Source of the DNA: Haplomitrium mnioides
Taxonomy: Eukaryota > Marchantiophyta > Haplomitriopsida > Calobryales
NCBI GenBank assembly: GCA_049999725.1
Contig: JBNGIS010030620.1
Location: forward strand, 1 to 38,589
DNA length: 38,589 nt
Reading direction: 5' to 3'
This document shows, piece after piece, positions 10,911 through 20,278 of the stretch. A program made the position numbers and the translations under genes. How positions within the stretch are numbered: the first letter of the stretch is position 1; each line of letters begins with the position of its first letter. The notes beneath the pieces are model-generated. The model searched no databases and was not told where the DNA came from. It saw only the letters and a list, made by a program, of their open reading frames with translations.

Positions 10911-11599
10911 TTGGACTCTTCGCGGATCCCTCTTAAGTGGGCTTCCCACATCGTAAGATGGATCGAAACCACCTTAAGTGGGATCTCCGCTTATGAAGGC
11001 GGCTTCCCGTAGACCCGTGGACTCCCTGGAGCTGCCACGTTTCCGTGGATTCGCGGATTCGAAGAACGAGTTGGATCGGCCTTTGCAGACGCCCTTCTGC
11101 TTGCGAGATCGAAGCGTCCCTCTTCCCTGGCCTTGTACACCCTTGTGACGATCTTAGTTCCTCATTTCTTCCCCAATCCTTGATTCCTGACTATTGGCCG
11201 CTGTAGGACATGCCCGCGATCTGCGTCTCCTGATTGCCTTCGGATGTCAGCTTATGGATTCATTCTTTGTTCTCGGATCACTTTGTCTGGATTGGTCGTT
11301 CCCTTCTCCCCTGCTCGACCACGATCCCCGCATTCTCCCTGAGGCTCACGGCTTCTCGCTGTTCTGCCTTGGATTTTGAAATGGGATCTCTCCTCTGACT
11401 GACGATCACTGCCCTCTTCTCATCCTCCCGCCATGATCATGTTTCCCTCATAGGAATCATGTGTCCTGCTCTTAGCTATCTGTTTGAGAGTAATCCATCG
11501 TTTCTGAGAGACCTTCACACTTGCTAAGGGTCATTGGTTCAGAATTGCTTCCGATTTACTGAATTTTGCTTTAGTGCTTCAAATCACTGGCTGACAATA

Positions 11600-11690
11600 T
11601 AGTTTAGTCCTTAGCTGATCTGTTATGTGTAAATATGCAATACATCCAAATACCTTCAAGTGAGATACATCACTTTTTATACATGTGAAT
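11600..11690. repeat. 91-bp direct repeat, right copy
   Basis: This is the partner of 9021-9111. In coding orientation it covers VSHLKVFGCIAYLH and the residues after it. It joins smoothly to the integrase core on its right, so this is the copy in its original setting. Confidence 0.9.
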
Positions 11691-12450
11691 CTTTCTTATA
11701 GAGTAATATTATGTATTCCTATAGTAGGAGTCATATTCATGATATATACAAAATCAAGTCACGAGCAAGTTTGTACTATATGTCTATTCTTTCTTTCTGC
11801 TACTCCATTCTATTGTGGAGTATATATGCATGTAAATTGCCTCTTCACACCATGCTTTACCAAAAATTTGCTAAACTCTTGTGAAAAATACTCACCTCCA
11901 CCATCTAATCGTAGGCATTTAATCTACAAACCTAATTCCTTTTCCACCATCTTTTTAAAGCTCTTAAAGTGCTCTAACTTTTCTCCTTTTGTCTTCATAA
12001 AGTAAACCCATACCTTCCTTGAATGGTCATTCACAAAAGCTGCAAAATGCTTATTTTTTGATATTGATGCATGCTCAATAGGTCCTCACACATGAGAGTG
12101 TACTACATCTAAAGGTTTTTTTACTCACATTCCCTTGATGAGTGAAAGGATATCTTGACTGCTTTCCAAACTGACATGCTTCACACACCTTCTACATATC
12201 AACATTCTTGAACTATGGCAAATTAGTAACTACATCCATAGACCACATTGATTTCAGCCTTTGTGGATCTACATGTCTCATTATTTTGTGCTACATATCT
12301 GCATCTCCAATAATTGTATTCTTTTGGGTATACATGACATTATCATTTACAATTGGTGTATTCTTTTGCGTATACATGACATTATCATTTACCACTAGAG
12401 TCTTTGCATCCAATGTGAACATCCTTCTGATCTTACTTCCTCTAGCAACC
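11600..12450 (-). pseudogene. Copia B integrase core remnant
   Basis: Reading leftward it shows the integrase N-terminal zinc region (VCEACQFGKQSRYPF) and then the core. The second catalytic aspartate is in LRLDGGGEY (about 11887-11915) and the catalytic glutamate in NGVAERKNR (about 11780-11817). A TAG replaces the glutamine in the usual PQQNG box, and other stops occur (for example after ELGL). A 45-bp local duplication lies at 12310-12390 (GTATACATGACATTATCATT twice). Integrase would insert the cDNA into the host genome; this copy cannot be translated through. Confidence 0.85.
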
Positions 12451-12599
12451 AATCTGTTTTTTTTCTTCAAATCCTCCACAAAACAACCATCTTAATTAAA
12501 AACAACTTGTAATCCTTGTTTTACCGTTTGACCAATAGACACCAAATTCTTTGTAATTGTTGGTCCATAGAACATATCATCCATAGACTTCCCATCATG

Positions 12600-12790
12600 T
12601 GCAGCTAGTGGAACATTTCCCATCTGCTCAATCAAATGAACTGTAGAATCAACTATTTCCACATAACCTTACTGCTCTGGATCATACAACTCACTTAACC
12701 AATTTTTATGATACGTCATATGGTTTGACACACCAGAATCCACATACCATGCATCACCTACACAATCTTATGCATAAGCACTCATCATAT
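12600..12790 (-). pseudogene. Copia B protease remnant
   Basis: AWYVDSGVSNHMTYHKNW is the copia aspartic protease active site; the DSG codons are at 12732-12740. It is followed by the conserved stretch ending ALAAHDGK-like and a later block reading ITKNLVSIGQ. An in-frame TAG lies about 15 codons past the active site, and another TAA follows further on. Confidence 0.85.
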
Positions 12791-12879
12791 GTTGCAAAAC
12801 AAAGAGATGCTCACCATCACTCTTTGATGATGATGCATAATTTCCTTGTTGTCTCCAATCATATACTCTATTATAATTG

Positions 12880-13944
12880 TTGTTAGACCTCCCTTCTATA
12901 ACAGTAATTTGCATTATGATCTACTTTTCCATCCTCCCAACAAACTACATCATGATTGTTTTGCCTTCCACCCCTTCCACGAAAGCTCCTTCTTCCTCGT
13001 AAATTTCTATGCCCATGTCCCACGATCTGTATTCTCTGAATTTTGTTGATTTTTGGTTATTGCATATAACCTCTACCTTCACCACGTACTTTGGGCGATC
13101 TCCTCTTGCCTCTACCATATCTTGAGTAGAAGCCTTATGTTTGCTCATTAGAACCATTTACTATTTTTTGAAGTGGGTCCTCCAATGTACCTCTCTTCTA
13201 AAATCATCAAGTAGACTTGCTCATCAAAATCTGGAACATTTTCCTAAACATACAGAGAAGTGGCAAACGGTTTCCACTTGTCATCATCCTTCAAACCATT
13301 CACTACTGGAGACACTAAATCATCATCCTCTATAACTACTCCAATAGATCCCAATGCATTTGATGTCTCTTTTATCTTCAAGACATAATCATTCACAGAC
13401 ATGTTCCGTTACTTCTTTATGCTATTCAACTCATTCTTCAATTGAATCTTTCTAGCTCTAGTATTTGTACTATAGAGCCTTTCTAACGTGTCCCATATGT
13501 CTTTTGCACACTCCAAATTTTGTATTTGTCGAACCATACTGTTTGACACATTTTGCGAAATCAAAAACATCACTTTCTTATCATTTTCATTTCATGCTTT
13601 CCATGTCTTCAATTCATGTTCTGTTACATTCAATGAAGGAAGTGGCAGTTCCATTTCTTCACTTGATACATACCCCCAATAGGCTCTTGCCTATAAAATA
13701 GTTCCTCATTGGGAACTTTCATGGCTGGTAGTTGTTCTTCTCGCAACTTCTATGGCTGGTAGCTGGTAGTTGTTCTTCTCCAGCTTCTCAATACCAACGG
13801 TATTGCTATTCAACTTCTCAACACCTCCAACCTTCAAGGCTTTGTGCTTCACCTCTGTGACCACTTTAAAAACGATATCAAAATCGATGTTCTCAACTAG
13901 ATTGATCCTCTACTCCTTGCGATCTTTTGCTCCTCATAAACCCT
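12880..13944 (-). pseudogene. Copia B gag remnant
   Basis: The clearest block, around 13330-13560, reads VMFLISQNVSNSMVRQI, DIWDTLERLYSTNTRARKIQ, NMSVNDYVLKIKETSNALGS and DDDKWKPF. This is the plant copia gag (UBN2/Retrotran_gag_2) pattern. A worn zinc-knuckle-like piece (CWEDGKVDHNANYC) lies near 12890-12950. Stops and frame changes are frequent. The first 250 bp after the primer site are too damaged to read. A short duplication (ATGGCTGGTAG repeated) lies at 13720-13770. Confidence 0.75.
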
Positions 13945-13956
13945 GCTCTGATACCA
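13945..13956 (-). other. Primer-binding site of copia B
   Basis: In element orientation it reads TGGTATCAGAGC, the standard complement of the initiator tRNA-Met 3' end. It directly follows the LTR end TTTACA and so fixes the LTR boundary at 13957. Confidence 0.95.
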
Positions 13957-14236
13957 TGTAAAGAAATCGAGGAGACAATTCTTTGGAAGCAATATGAGAG
14001 AGAGATCATATAATCAACCAAATGGATTTACAAAAGTGAAGAGGCTGACAGACGCTCGCTCTCTCTACGATTTTACTTCTTTTCTCTCTACATACTTTGT
14101 ATTTCTTGAAACTTATCCCACATCAACTTAAAGAAAACTAACCCTAAAAAGGTTCAAAATGTATTACACATAATGAGAATCTACCCGTCACCTTCATCAT
14201 CCTAGCTGGTTGTGCATCAACCTTGGTGTTCCAACA
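13957..14236 (-). repeat. 5' LTR of copia B (280 bp)
   Basis: In element orientation it begins TGTTGGAACACC and ends GATTTCTTTACA. Its last 31 bp (13957-13987) are identical to the box in the consensus satellite monomer. The right flank is TTGAG. Confidence 0.95.
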
Positions 14237-14702
14237 TTGAGTAACCCGTGGTGGGGGATATATCCAACGACATATTAGAGGCTATAAGATAGAAGACCAA
14301 TGGCATATTAGAGGCTATAAGATAGTTGTCCTTGTTGTCTATTATGGACATTGAAGGCAAGACAAGGATATCCAAGAGAAAGCTAAGTAGATTCATCACC
14401 AAAGCAAAGGATGGTAATGGTAGCTGATTGTGTTTGAGAGGGTTGGGCTTTTGTATATTGTTCAATTTGTAGTCCATTGAGTAAACAGTGTCACCATTGC
14501 AGAAGAAGGCAGCAGATTATCAAGCAAAAGGTCAGCAAGGGCGAAAACTGAAAAAGGTGCCGCTAAACAGAAAGTTACATCCATTGGAAGAGCAGAGTCA
14601 TAAGGATCCTAAGTTTGTCATCAGCTCTTTGAATGGGCTTACATCTGTTCAAATTGGTTGTATAAGAGAAGTCAGATTTTCTGTTCCATCAATTTTGAGA
14701 AC
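14237..14702. other. Unassigned flank of copia B
   Basis: I see no gene here. A 22-bp word (CATATTAGAGGCTATAAGAT) is duplicated 36 bp apart near 14270-14325. Confidence 0.4.
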
Positions 14703-15030
14703 TAACGATCAGAAGTCGACGATCAGAGCATATCAGATTTTCAGACCAGAAACCAACGATCAGAACAGCTCAGATTTTCAGATCAGTAACCGACAATCAG
14801 AACAGATTAGATTTTTAGATGAGCAACCCATGATCAGAACAGGTCACATTTTTCAGATCAAAAACCTACGATCAGAACAGATCAGATTTTCAGATCAGAA
14901 ACCGATGATCAGAACAGATCAGATTTTCAGAGCAGAAACCGACGATCAGAACATTTCAGATTTTCATATCAGAAACTAACAATCAGAACCGGTCAGATTT
15001 TCAGATCATCATCAGTCAGGTTTTCAGAAT
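14703..15030. repeat. 37-bp tandem repeat
   Basis: There are about eight to nine degenerate units built on GATCAGAACAGATCAGATTT followed by TCAGATCAGAAACCGAT. The period is 37 bp, so the reading frame rotates from unit to unit. An open frame at 14488-14979 (163 codons) runs through it and shows the three frame versions in turn (SEQIRFSDQKP, MIRTDQIF, DDQNISDF). I do not call it a gene, because the upstream part resembles nothing I know. Confidence 0.85.
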
Positions 15031-16601
15031 CAGTCTGCAACTTCATGGATCTAATAAGGAGACCGCTAGGAGTACTTTTAGTGAAACTGCAAGAAATAAA
15101 TCTTACTGGATAGGTTTGGTCAGACACCAATTAAACGTCTTTTCAGCTGAAATCTGCTAGGAACCACATATTTGCCATCTTGTGCCATTGCATCATGACT
15201 ACCAAAGAAAATTGAAACATAAGAATGCCGCTGGTCAGTGTTTCTCTCTCTTTCTCTCCTCTCTTGCTCTTCTGAAGTCATTTCTTTGAAAAGTTGTGAA
15301 GCACTTCTGAATTTGCTTGCTCTTTGAAGTTGCAAACCTCTTGCTATCACTTTGAGGATTTTAAATTCAGAGTTTGGATGGTTTCAGAAGGGCAGATTGC
15401 TTGTTTGCTGTTGATCTACGATATGAAGGCTGATTGAAGATGTTCTGTTGAGTCACTTCATCTTCATGATTCACTGATTGAAGCAAGGGAATTCAAATTT
15501 GTTGGTGGATTGTCTACTGATTTCCTATAAGAACCAGCGCTGGGTGGAGGAAAAGGATGTCAATTCAAATCTGGAAGCCACCATATATGAAGCTCCTCAG
15601 GCTTGTGAAATTTTGTGGGCAGTAGTAAGGTGAACAACGATCAGGCTAGATTATACATGCCGGTGCGTTGAGATGGAAACATGTCTGAGTGTCTTTTATG
15701 TGGACATTCCTTTTTGTGTGCAGGAGCAGGGAAATGGTTGTATAAAAGGAAGACCATCACGACAAAAAGGGTTTGACCATTTGGTTTTCCTATTCTATTG
15801 TTTAGTACCGTGTCAATCACATTTGTCCGGAGTGTTCTTGTCTAGGAGTGCTGGAGAATATAGCGTAGGCATGTCATTACTTTGAAACTTTGGCAGAATT
15901 GGATTCTCAGATCAATTTGGGTGATTCTAAATGTAGCATGTATGGCTGAAATTGGATTTCTATTTCATTCATAGCATAATTGTTCTTCTCTCTAAAATTT
16001 CTAGAAGAACTACCAATAGATCATATTATGGTTAAAGTTGCCTGCAATGGAAATCTTGTCTCTCTAATCTCAAAAACTGCCTCTATGTTCTCTCTTCTAA
16101 AACTCGCTCATCCTCTTGTGACCTACCCTCTTGGTTATTGAGATTGGTGACCAATGTTGGGGAAATTTTTTGTGCAGTAGGTAGAGGAGACGATGGTGGA
16201 GGAGCATTGCAAAGAGGAAATGTAGTAGGTTTTAATTTTTGCTAACTCTATGATTTTGTTTCTGGAGCCACTCAATGGTTCAATTGTCTTTTTCTTCTTC
16301 TTAATTGAAGGTCTACCTATTGCATCAAAAGTAAAGGTGGCATCTCTTGGATGCAAAATGCATTGTGCCATAGTCAAGCCCAACTTAACTGTCAAAATGT
16401 TTAATGTTAATGCAAGCTTGATGAAATTATGCTCCATCTATTTCACATGATATGCAACTATCAAGGCAAACAAAAATTGCACCATGCAACAAGAACACAA
16501 GCAAAATAATTAGAAACTTCATGCTTATGTGAAGTAAGTAATAGAAAGTAACTAATAAAAACAATTGCTTCAAGAAAAGATAAGCAAGTTGATTATGAAG
16601 T
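15031..16601. other. No recognisable gene
   Basis: Open frames here are 60-100 codons long, have no family resemblance, and overlap on opposite strands (for example 16135-16437 minus against 16250-16450 plus). I see no repeat or RNA gene. Confidence 0.4.
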
Positions 16602-16639
16602 CTATGTATACATAGGTTCAATGACCGCTACATTGAACC
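16602..16639. repeat. Two abutting palindromes
   Basis: CTATGTATACATAG (16602-16615) is a perfect 14-bp palindrome. It shares its last base with a 9-bp inverted repeat, GGTTCAATG and CATTGAACC, around the 7-nt loop ACCGCTA (16615-16639). Confidence 0.8.
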
Positions 16640-17000
16640 AAGAACTACTATTTAGAACTTGTTTTATTTAGCGTTCAAGAAAATTGATTTTCAAATTTAG
16701 GCTCCAAAAATTATAACTTTTTACATTTGTCAAATTTTTTGACAATTTTTTTTTTCAACTTGCAATTTGATGGATTCACGTATTCATTATATTTAAAAAA
16801 AAATATTTGTATCCAACATTTTACAAAGAATTTAAAAAAAATATTATCTTTAAAGAAGATAAGCATTATAAGATAGAATGTTTACAAAACATATTTAAAC
16901 TTCGTTAATAATATTTTAATAATAGTTAATGTTATTCAAAAAACATTAAACTTATCAAAACCTTAAAATTCTTAGTAAAAATACATTCAAAGTGTCATGC
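16622..17000. repeat. AT-rich repeat, copy 1
   Basis: The first ~60 bp (ACCGCTACATTGAACC, then a run ending AGAACTTG) resemble the start of the AT-rich stretch at 38312. After that both copies run into long A/T tracts that I cannot align with confidence. It may be a non-autonomous transposon or a matrix-attachment-like region. No coding capacity is visible. Confidence 0.45.
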
Positions 17001-17007
17001 AGGAATA

Positions 17008-17034
17008 TAGTGCTGATGTTATACATCAGCACTA
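17008..17034. repeat. Perfect 12-bp-stem hairpin
   Basis: TAGTGCTGATGT and ACATCAGCACTA flank a 3-nt loop. It sits at the right edge of the AT-rich block and could mark an element end. There is no T tract, so I do not call it a terminator. Confidence 0.8.
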
Positions 17035-18463
17035 CTTCCCATTCCAGCCAGGAGTGTAGGTTAGTTTATAGGCATTCTATTAGATGCTATTAGAGTGAGT
17101 GAGAGTGCATTCATGTTTAATGTTCTTATAGCAAAGTGAAGGCTGTTCTTGGAGAAACTGCTTTTGCTAGAAGAACATAGAACTAGCATGGGCTATTTGG
17201 GGCTGGCTCTCCCGCTTCTTTCCTAGTTTTCTTGAATCTTAGCTTGGAGAGCAGCGCTGTCGCGTGGCAGTAATTTAGGTCTGGGAATACATAGGGTATA
17301 TGGCTGTGGAGAAGGTTGTGTGAAAGGTAGAAGCTTTGGTGATGAGAGTGCTGAAATGAAAGAGATTTGGCAAAGATTGAGTGCTTCTTGCTTTGGTGGC
17401 TTCAATTCCCCTTACACAAAGCAAAGGTAAGCAATTTGTACTCCCTTTGTACTTGAATTTCGGTCAAGGATAATGTAAGTTCTACTAAGTTTTTCGATCT
17501 GTAACTCTGAGTCTGGAATTCAGGTTGCCTAAGAAAGCTGTGTGCAAATTTTCAGTTCGAAATTCACAGCGAAGTGCTCTCCATAGTCGAAACTCAATTG
17601 TTGGTTAAAAGACCGAAAATCCAACACTCATAAACTTTCCCGAGTAATAACTCTGTTGATTCAGATGATCTTGACACGAAATTTCATACAGAACTTCTTC
17701 ACACTCCACTCTAGCCTTCCACAAAGTTTTAGCTTCTATACTGCTCTTGGTATACAGAAACAAGTTATAACTCAAATGTTCAAAGCAAAGTAATTTCGAA
17801 GAACCTCAAGAATGTGTCTTCAACTTCAATCGGCTCTGACAAATTGACTTCAACTCCAAATGAATTGAAATTTGATGTAAAACTAGAGCCCTTGTTGTCA
17901 GATTCCCAATGGTACTCTTTTTTCTCCCAGAATCGTTGTAACAACTTCGCAATTACCCAAAATGTCTACTTATCTTCAATTCAACCTCTTTGTCTTCAAT
18001 TGCCCATAAGTATGAGTGTAGAACTCCAAATGACTCGAAATTTCGTGCAGAGGGATGCTACTCTTTGTGAGCTTTCGATCGCTACTGTGCTTGAACTTTT
18101 CCTCCTCTCGAAACTCCTCGAACCTCCTTGAGAAATGACCCCTCCTTTCCTTCCTTTTAGGGTTTTTAATAAAAAAAAGTTAACTTCTCTTTTTCTTGCT
18201 ATAAGAACAACTATAAGTAAATACCTTTGTAGAATAGAGCACAAATAAGGTAGAAACAACAAAGAAAATTTTCTCCCTTGATCATTTGATAAGTTGATAA
18301 AGTCACTCGAACATTCACTGCCGACGTAACAAACGGTATATGTGAGCTCATACAATGTTGGCTAACTCAAGCTAGAGCAGATTGGATGTTTCCTTCTAGA
18401 ATAGAGTATGTAGCTCAATGTATACAACTCTATCACCCTCTTAAACTAGATAAGGCAGACTAG
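17035..18463. other. No recognisable gene
   Basis: One stop-free plus-strand stretch of about 60 codons (roughly 17238-17428) ends at AAGCAAAG|GTAAGC, a good splice-donor context, and could be a worn exon. It has no ATG in frame and no family resemblance. The 105-codon open frame at 17814-18131 also resembles nothing and is opposed by a 119-codon minus frame. Confidence 0.3.
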
Positions 18464-19902
18464 CTAACTGCTAGAATTGACAATCCAAACTTCTTCTAGT
18501 CAAATATTCTGGTAGCACAGTCCTCTATTTTTTGATGCAGCAATTACAAAACAGAGCATGAGACTCCAATTATGTCTCTGTGGCTTCTCCAACCTTGAAA
18601 ACAGCCAGAATTGACAATCCAAACTTCTTTTGGTCAAACAATCCAAACTTCTTCTGGTCAAATATTCTAGTAGCATAGTCCTCTATTTTCTAATACATCA
18701 ATTACCAAACAGAGCATGAGACTCCAATTATGTCTGTGTGGCTTCTCCAACCTTGAAAACAGCCAGAATTGACAATCCAAACTTCTTATAGTCAAACAAT
18801 CCAAACTTCTTCTGGTCAAATATTCTGGTAGTATAGTCCTCTATTTTTTTATGCAGCAATTACCAAACAGAGCATGAGACTCCAATTATGCCTCTATTGC
18901 TTCTCCAACCTTGAAAACAGCCAGAATTGACAATCCAAACTTCTTCTGGTCAAACAATCCAAATTTCTTCTCGTCAAATATTCTGGTAGCATAGTCCTCT
19001 ATTTTTTGATGCAGCAATTACCAAACAGAGCATGAGACTCCAATTATGTCTCTGTGGCTTCTCCGACCTTGAAAACAGCCAGAATTAACAATCCAAACTT
19101 CTTCTGGTCAAACAATCCAAACTTCTTCTGGTCAAATATTCTGGTAGCATAGTCCTCTATTTTTTGATGCAACAATTACCAAACAGAGCATGAGACTCCA
19201 ATTATATCTCTGTGGCTTCTCCGACCTTGAAAACAGCCAAAATTGACAATCCAAACTTCTTCTGGTAAAACAATCCAAACTTCTTCTAGTAAAATATTCT
19301 GGTAGCATAGTCCTCTATTTTTTGATGCAACAATAACCAAACAGAGCATGAGACTCCAATTATGTCTTTGTGGCTTCTTCGACCTTGAAAACAGCCAGAA
19401 TTGACAATCCAAACTTCTTCTGGTCCAACAATCCAAACTTCTTATGGTCAAATATTCTAGTAGCATAGTCCTCTATTTTTTGATGCTGCAATTACCAAAC
19501 AGAGCATGAGACTCCAATTATGTCTCTGTGGCTTCTCCGACCTTGAAAACAGCCAGAATCGACAATCCAAACTTCTTCTGGTCAAACAATCCAAACTTTT
19601 TCTCGTCAAATATTCTGGTAGCATAGTCCTCTATTTTTTGATGCAACAATTACCAAACAGAGCATGAGACTCCAATTATGTCTCTGTGGCTTCTCCGACC
19701 TTGAAAACAGCCAGAATTGACAATCCAAACTTCTTCTGGTCAAACAATCCAAACTTCTTCTGGTCAAATATTTTGGTAGCATAGTCCTCTATTTTTTGAT
19801 GCAGCAATTACCAAACAGAGCATGAGACTGCAGCAATTACCAAACAGACTCCAATTATGTCTCTGTGGCTTGTCCAACCTTGAAAACAGCTTGAAAACAG
19901 CC
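18464..19902. repeat. 158-bp satellite carrying a Cpn60 exon end
   Basis: The anchor word GCATGAGACTCCAATTATG, or close variants, recurs at 18556, 18714, 18872, 19030, 19188, 19346, 19504, 19662 and 19820. Every interval is exactly 158 bp. Each full unit has an internal direct duplication of CAATCCAAACTTCTTCTGGT. The first, partial unit has it only once. On the minus strand each unit reads AVFKVGQATET, then TAA, then LES. That matches the plastid chaperonin-60 alpha segment following KLSGGVA. The right end of the array runs straight into the parent exon at 19894. Confidence 0.95.
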
Positions 19903-20045
19903 ACACCTCCTGATAACTTTGCAATCCACTCAAACAGTTTTTCTGTATTATAAACAGAGTATGTTTCTACCAACTCTTTCTTTATATGGGCAATTTGAGC
20001 TTGAATTTCATCCTTTGATGCAGCATTAGCAATGATGAAAAGAGG
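19894..20045 (-). pseudogene. CPN60A: Plastid chaperonin-60 alpha fragment (middle of protein)
   Basis: The minus strand reads FIIANAASKDEIQAQIAH, then IKKELVETYSVYNTEKLF and IAKLSGGVAVFK. This is the intermediate/equatorial boundary segment of group I chaperonins. The details (AASKDEIQ, KKEL.ET.SVY.TEKL, then ATETELE-like in the satellite) fit the plastid alpha subunit, the Rubisco-subunit-binding protein, better than the beta or mitochondrial forms. The working protein folds newly imported or synthesised proteins, Rubisco included, in the chloroplast stroma. Only about 50 residues of a protein of more than 500 are here. The reading then enters the 158-bp repeats, where a TAA stands in place of the expected glutamate codon. 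It is a dead gene fragment. Subunit assignment is from remembered family patterns, not a search. Confidence 0.85.
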
Positions 20046-20175
20046 CACACCAAGCTGTGTGGGTTTCTCCAAACTTAAACCTTCAACAAAAGTAACTAGA
20101 TGTTGGCAAGGAAGAAACCAACTCGCTTGGCAGCTATTAAGACGTGACGCAAGGGTGACCTCAGATCAATTAATG

Positions 20176-20278
20176 GTCAAAGCCAACGCAAAATAAATCT
20201 GGTTTGACCAAGACTGCGCTGCGCTGCAAGTTGGAATTAACAAGATTGTTGATGCTGTTGGTGTGACCTTGGGACCAC
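20176..20278 (+). pseudogene. CPN60A: Plastid chaperonin-60 alpha fragment (N-terminus of mature protein)
   Basis: The plus strand reads VKANAK, a TAA stop at 20194-20196, IWFDQDCAALQVGINK and IVDAVGVTLGPQ. This matches the start of the mature alpha subunit (ANAKEIAFDQ..., then the conserved equatorial VTLGPRG nucleotide-binding motif). The stop replaces the expected Glu codon (GAA to TAA), and Gln replaces the Arg after GP. Similarity ends there. The fragment points the opposite way to the middle-of-protein fragment 130 bp to its left, so the gene was broken and inverted. The signature is short but specific. Confidence 0.75.

Larger units (their letters stand above)
9114..11596 (-). mobile_element. 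GC-rich solo LTR of a gypsy-like family
   Basis: This is a 2483-bp insertion in copia B, with TG...CA ends (element orientation TGTCAGCCAG to GTATTTTCA). AATAT occurs at both junctions (9109-9113 and 11596-11600), giving a 4- or 5-bp target duplication. It has no coding domain. Its modules match those in the gypsy 3' LTR at 27279-31424: a unit beginning GCAAAGAGGTAG with GACCGTCGC, a ~48-bp repeat, and repeated GCCACGT. The first bases also match (TGTCAGCCAG against TGTTGGCTAG, differing by transitions only). It is therefore best read as a solo LTR of a related gypsy family, in the same orientation. The left 340 bp are AT-rich and the rest GC-rich. It contains a 100-N gap. Confidence 0.75.
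6573..14236 (-). mobile_element. Copia element B, decayed, near full length
   Basis: This is a minus-strand Ty1/copia element, with the 5' LTR on the right (13957-14236) and the 3' LTR on the left (6573-6788). Reading right to left it has an initiator tRNA-Met-type primer site, gag, protease, integrase, RT, RNase H and a polypurine tract. The integrase is interrupted by a solo LTR at 9114-11596. Every coding domain has stops and frameshifts. Right flank is TTGAG. Left flank is GCGAG, where the array consensus is GTGAG, which is a plausible but imperfect 5-bp target duplication. It is a different family from element A: the LTRs do not match. Confidence 0.9.

Noticed and set aside
14488-14979. 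163-codon open frame as a gene
   Set aside because: More than half is the rotating 37-bp repeat and the rest has no family resemblance. Kept only as a repeat and a finding.
17008-17034. Hairpin as a transcription terminator
   Set aside because: Plant nuclear genes do not use hairpin-plus-T terminators, and no T run or gene precedes it.
17814-18355. Opposed open frames of 105 and 119 codons
   Set aside because: They overlap on opposite strands, show no domain, and lie in ordinary non-coding-looking sequence.
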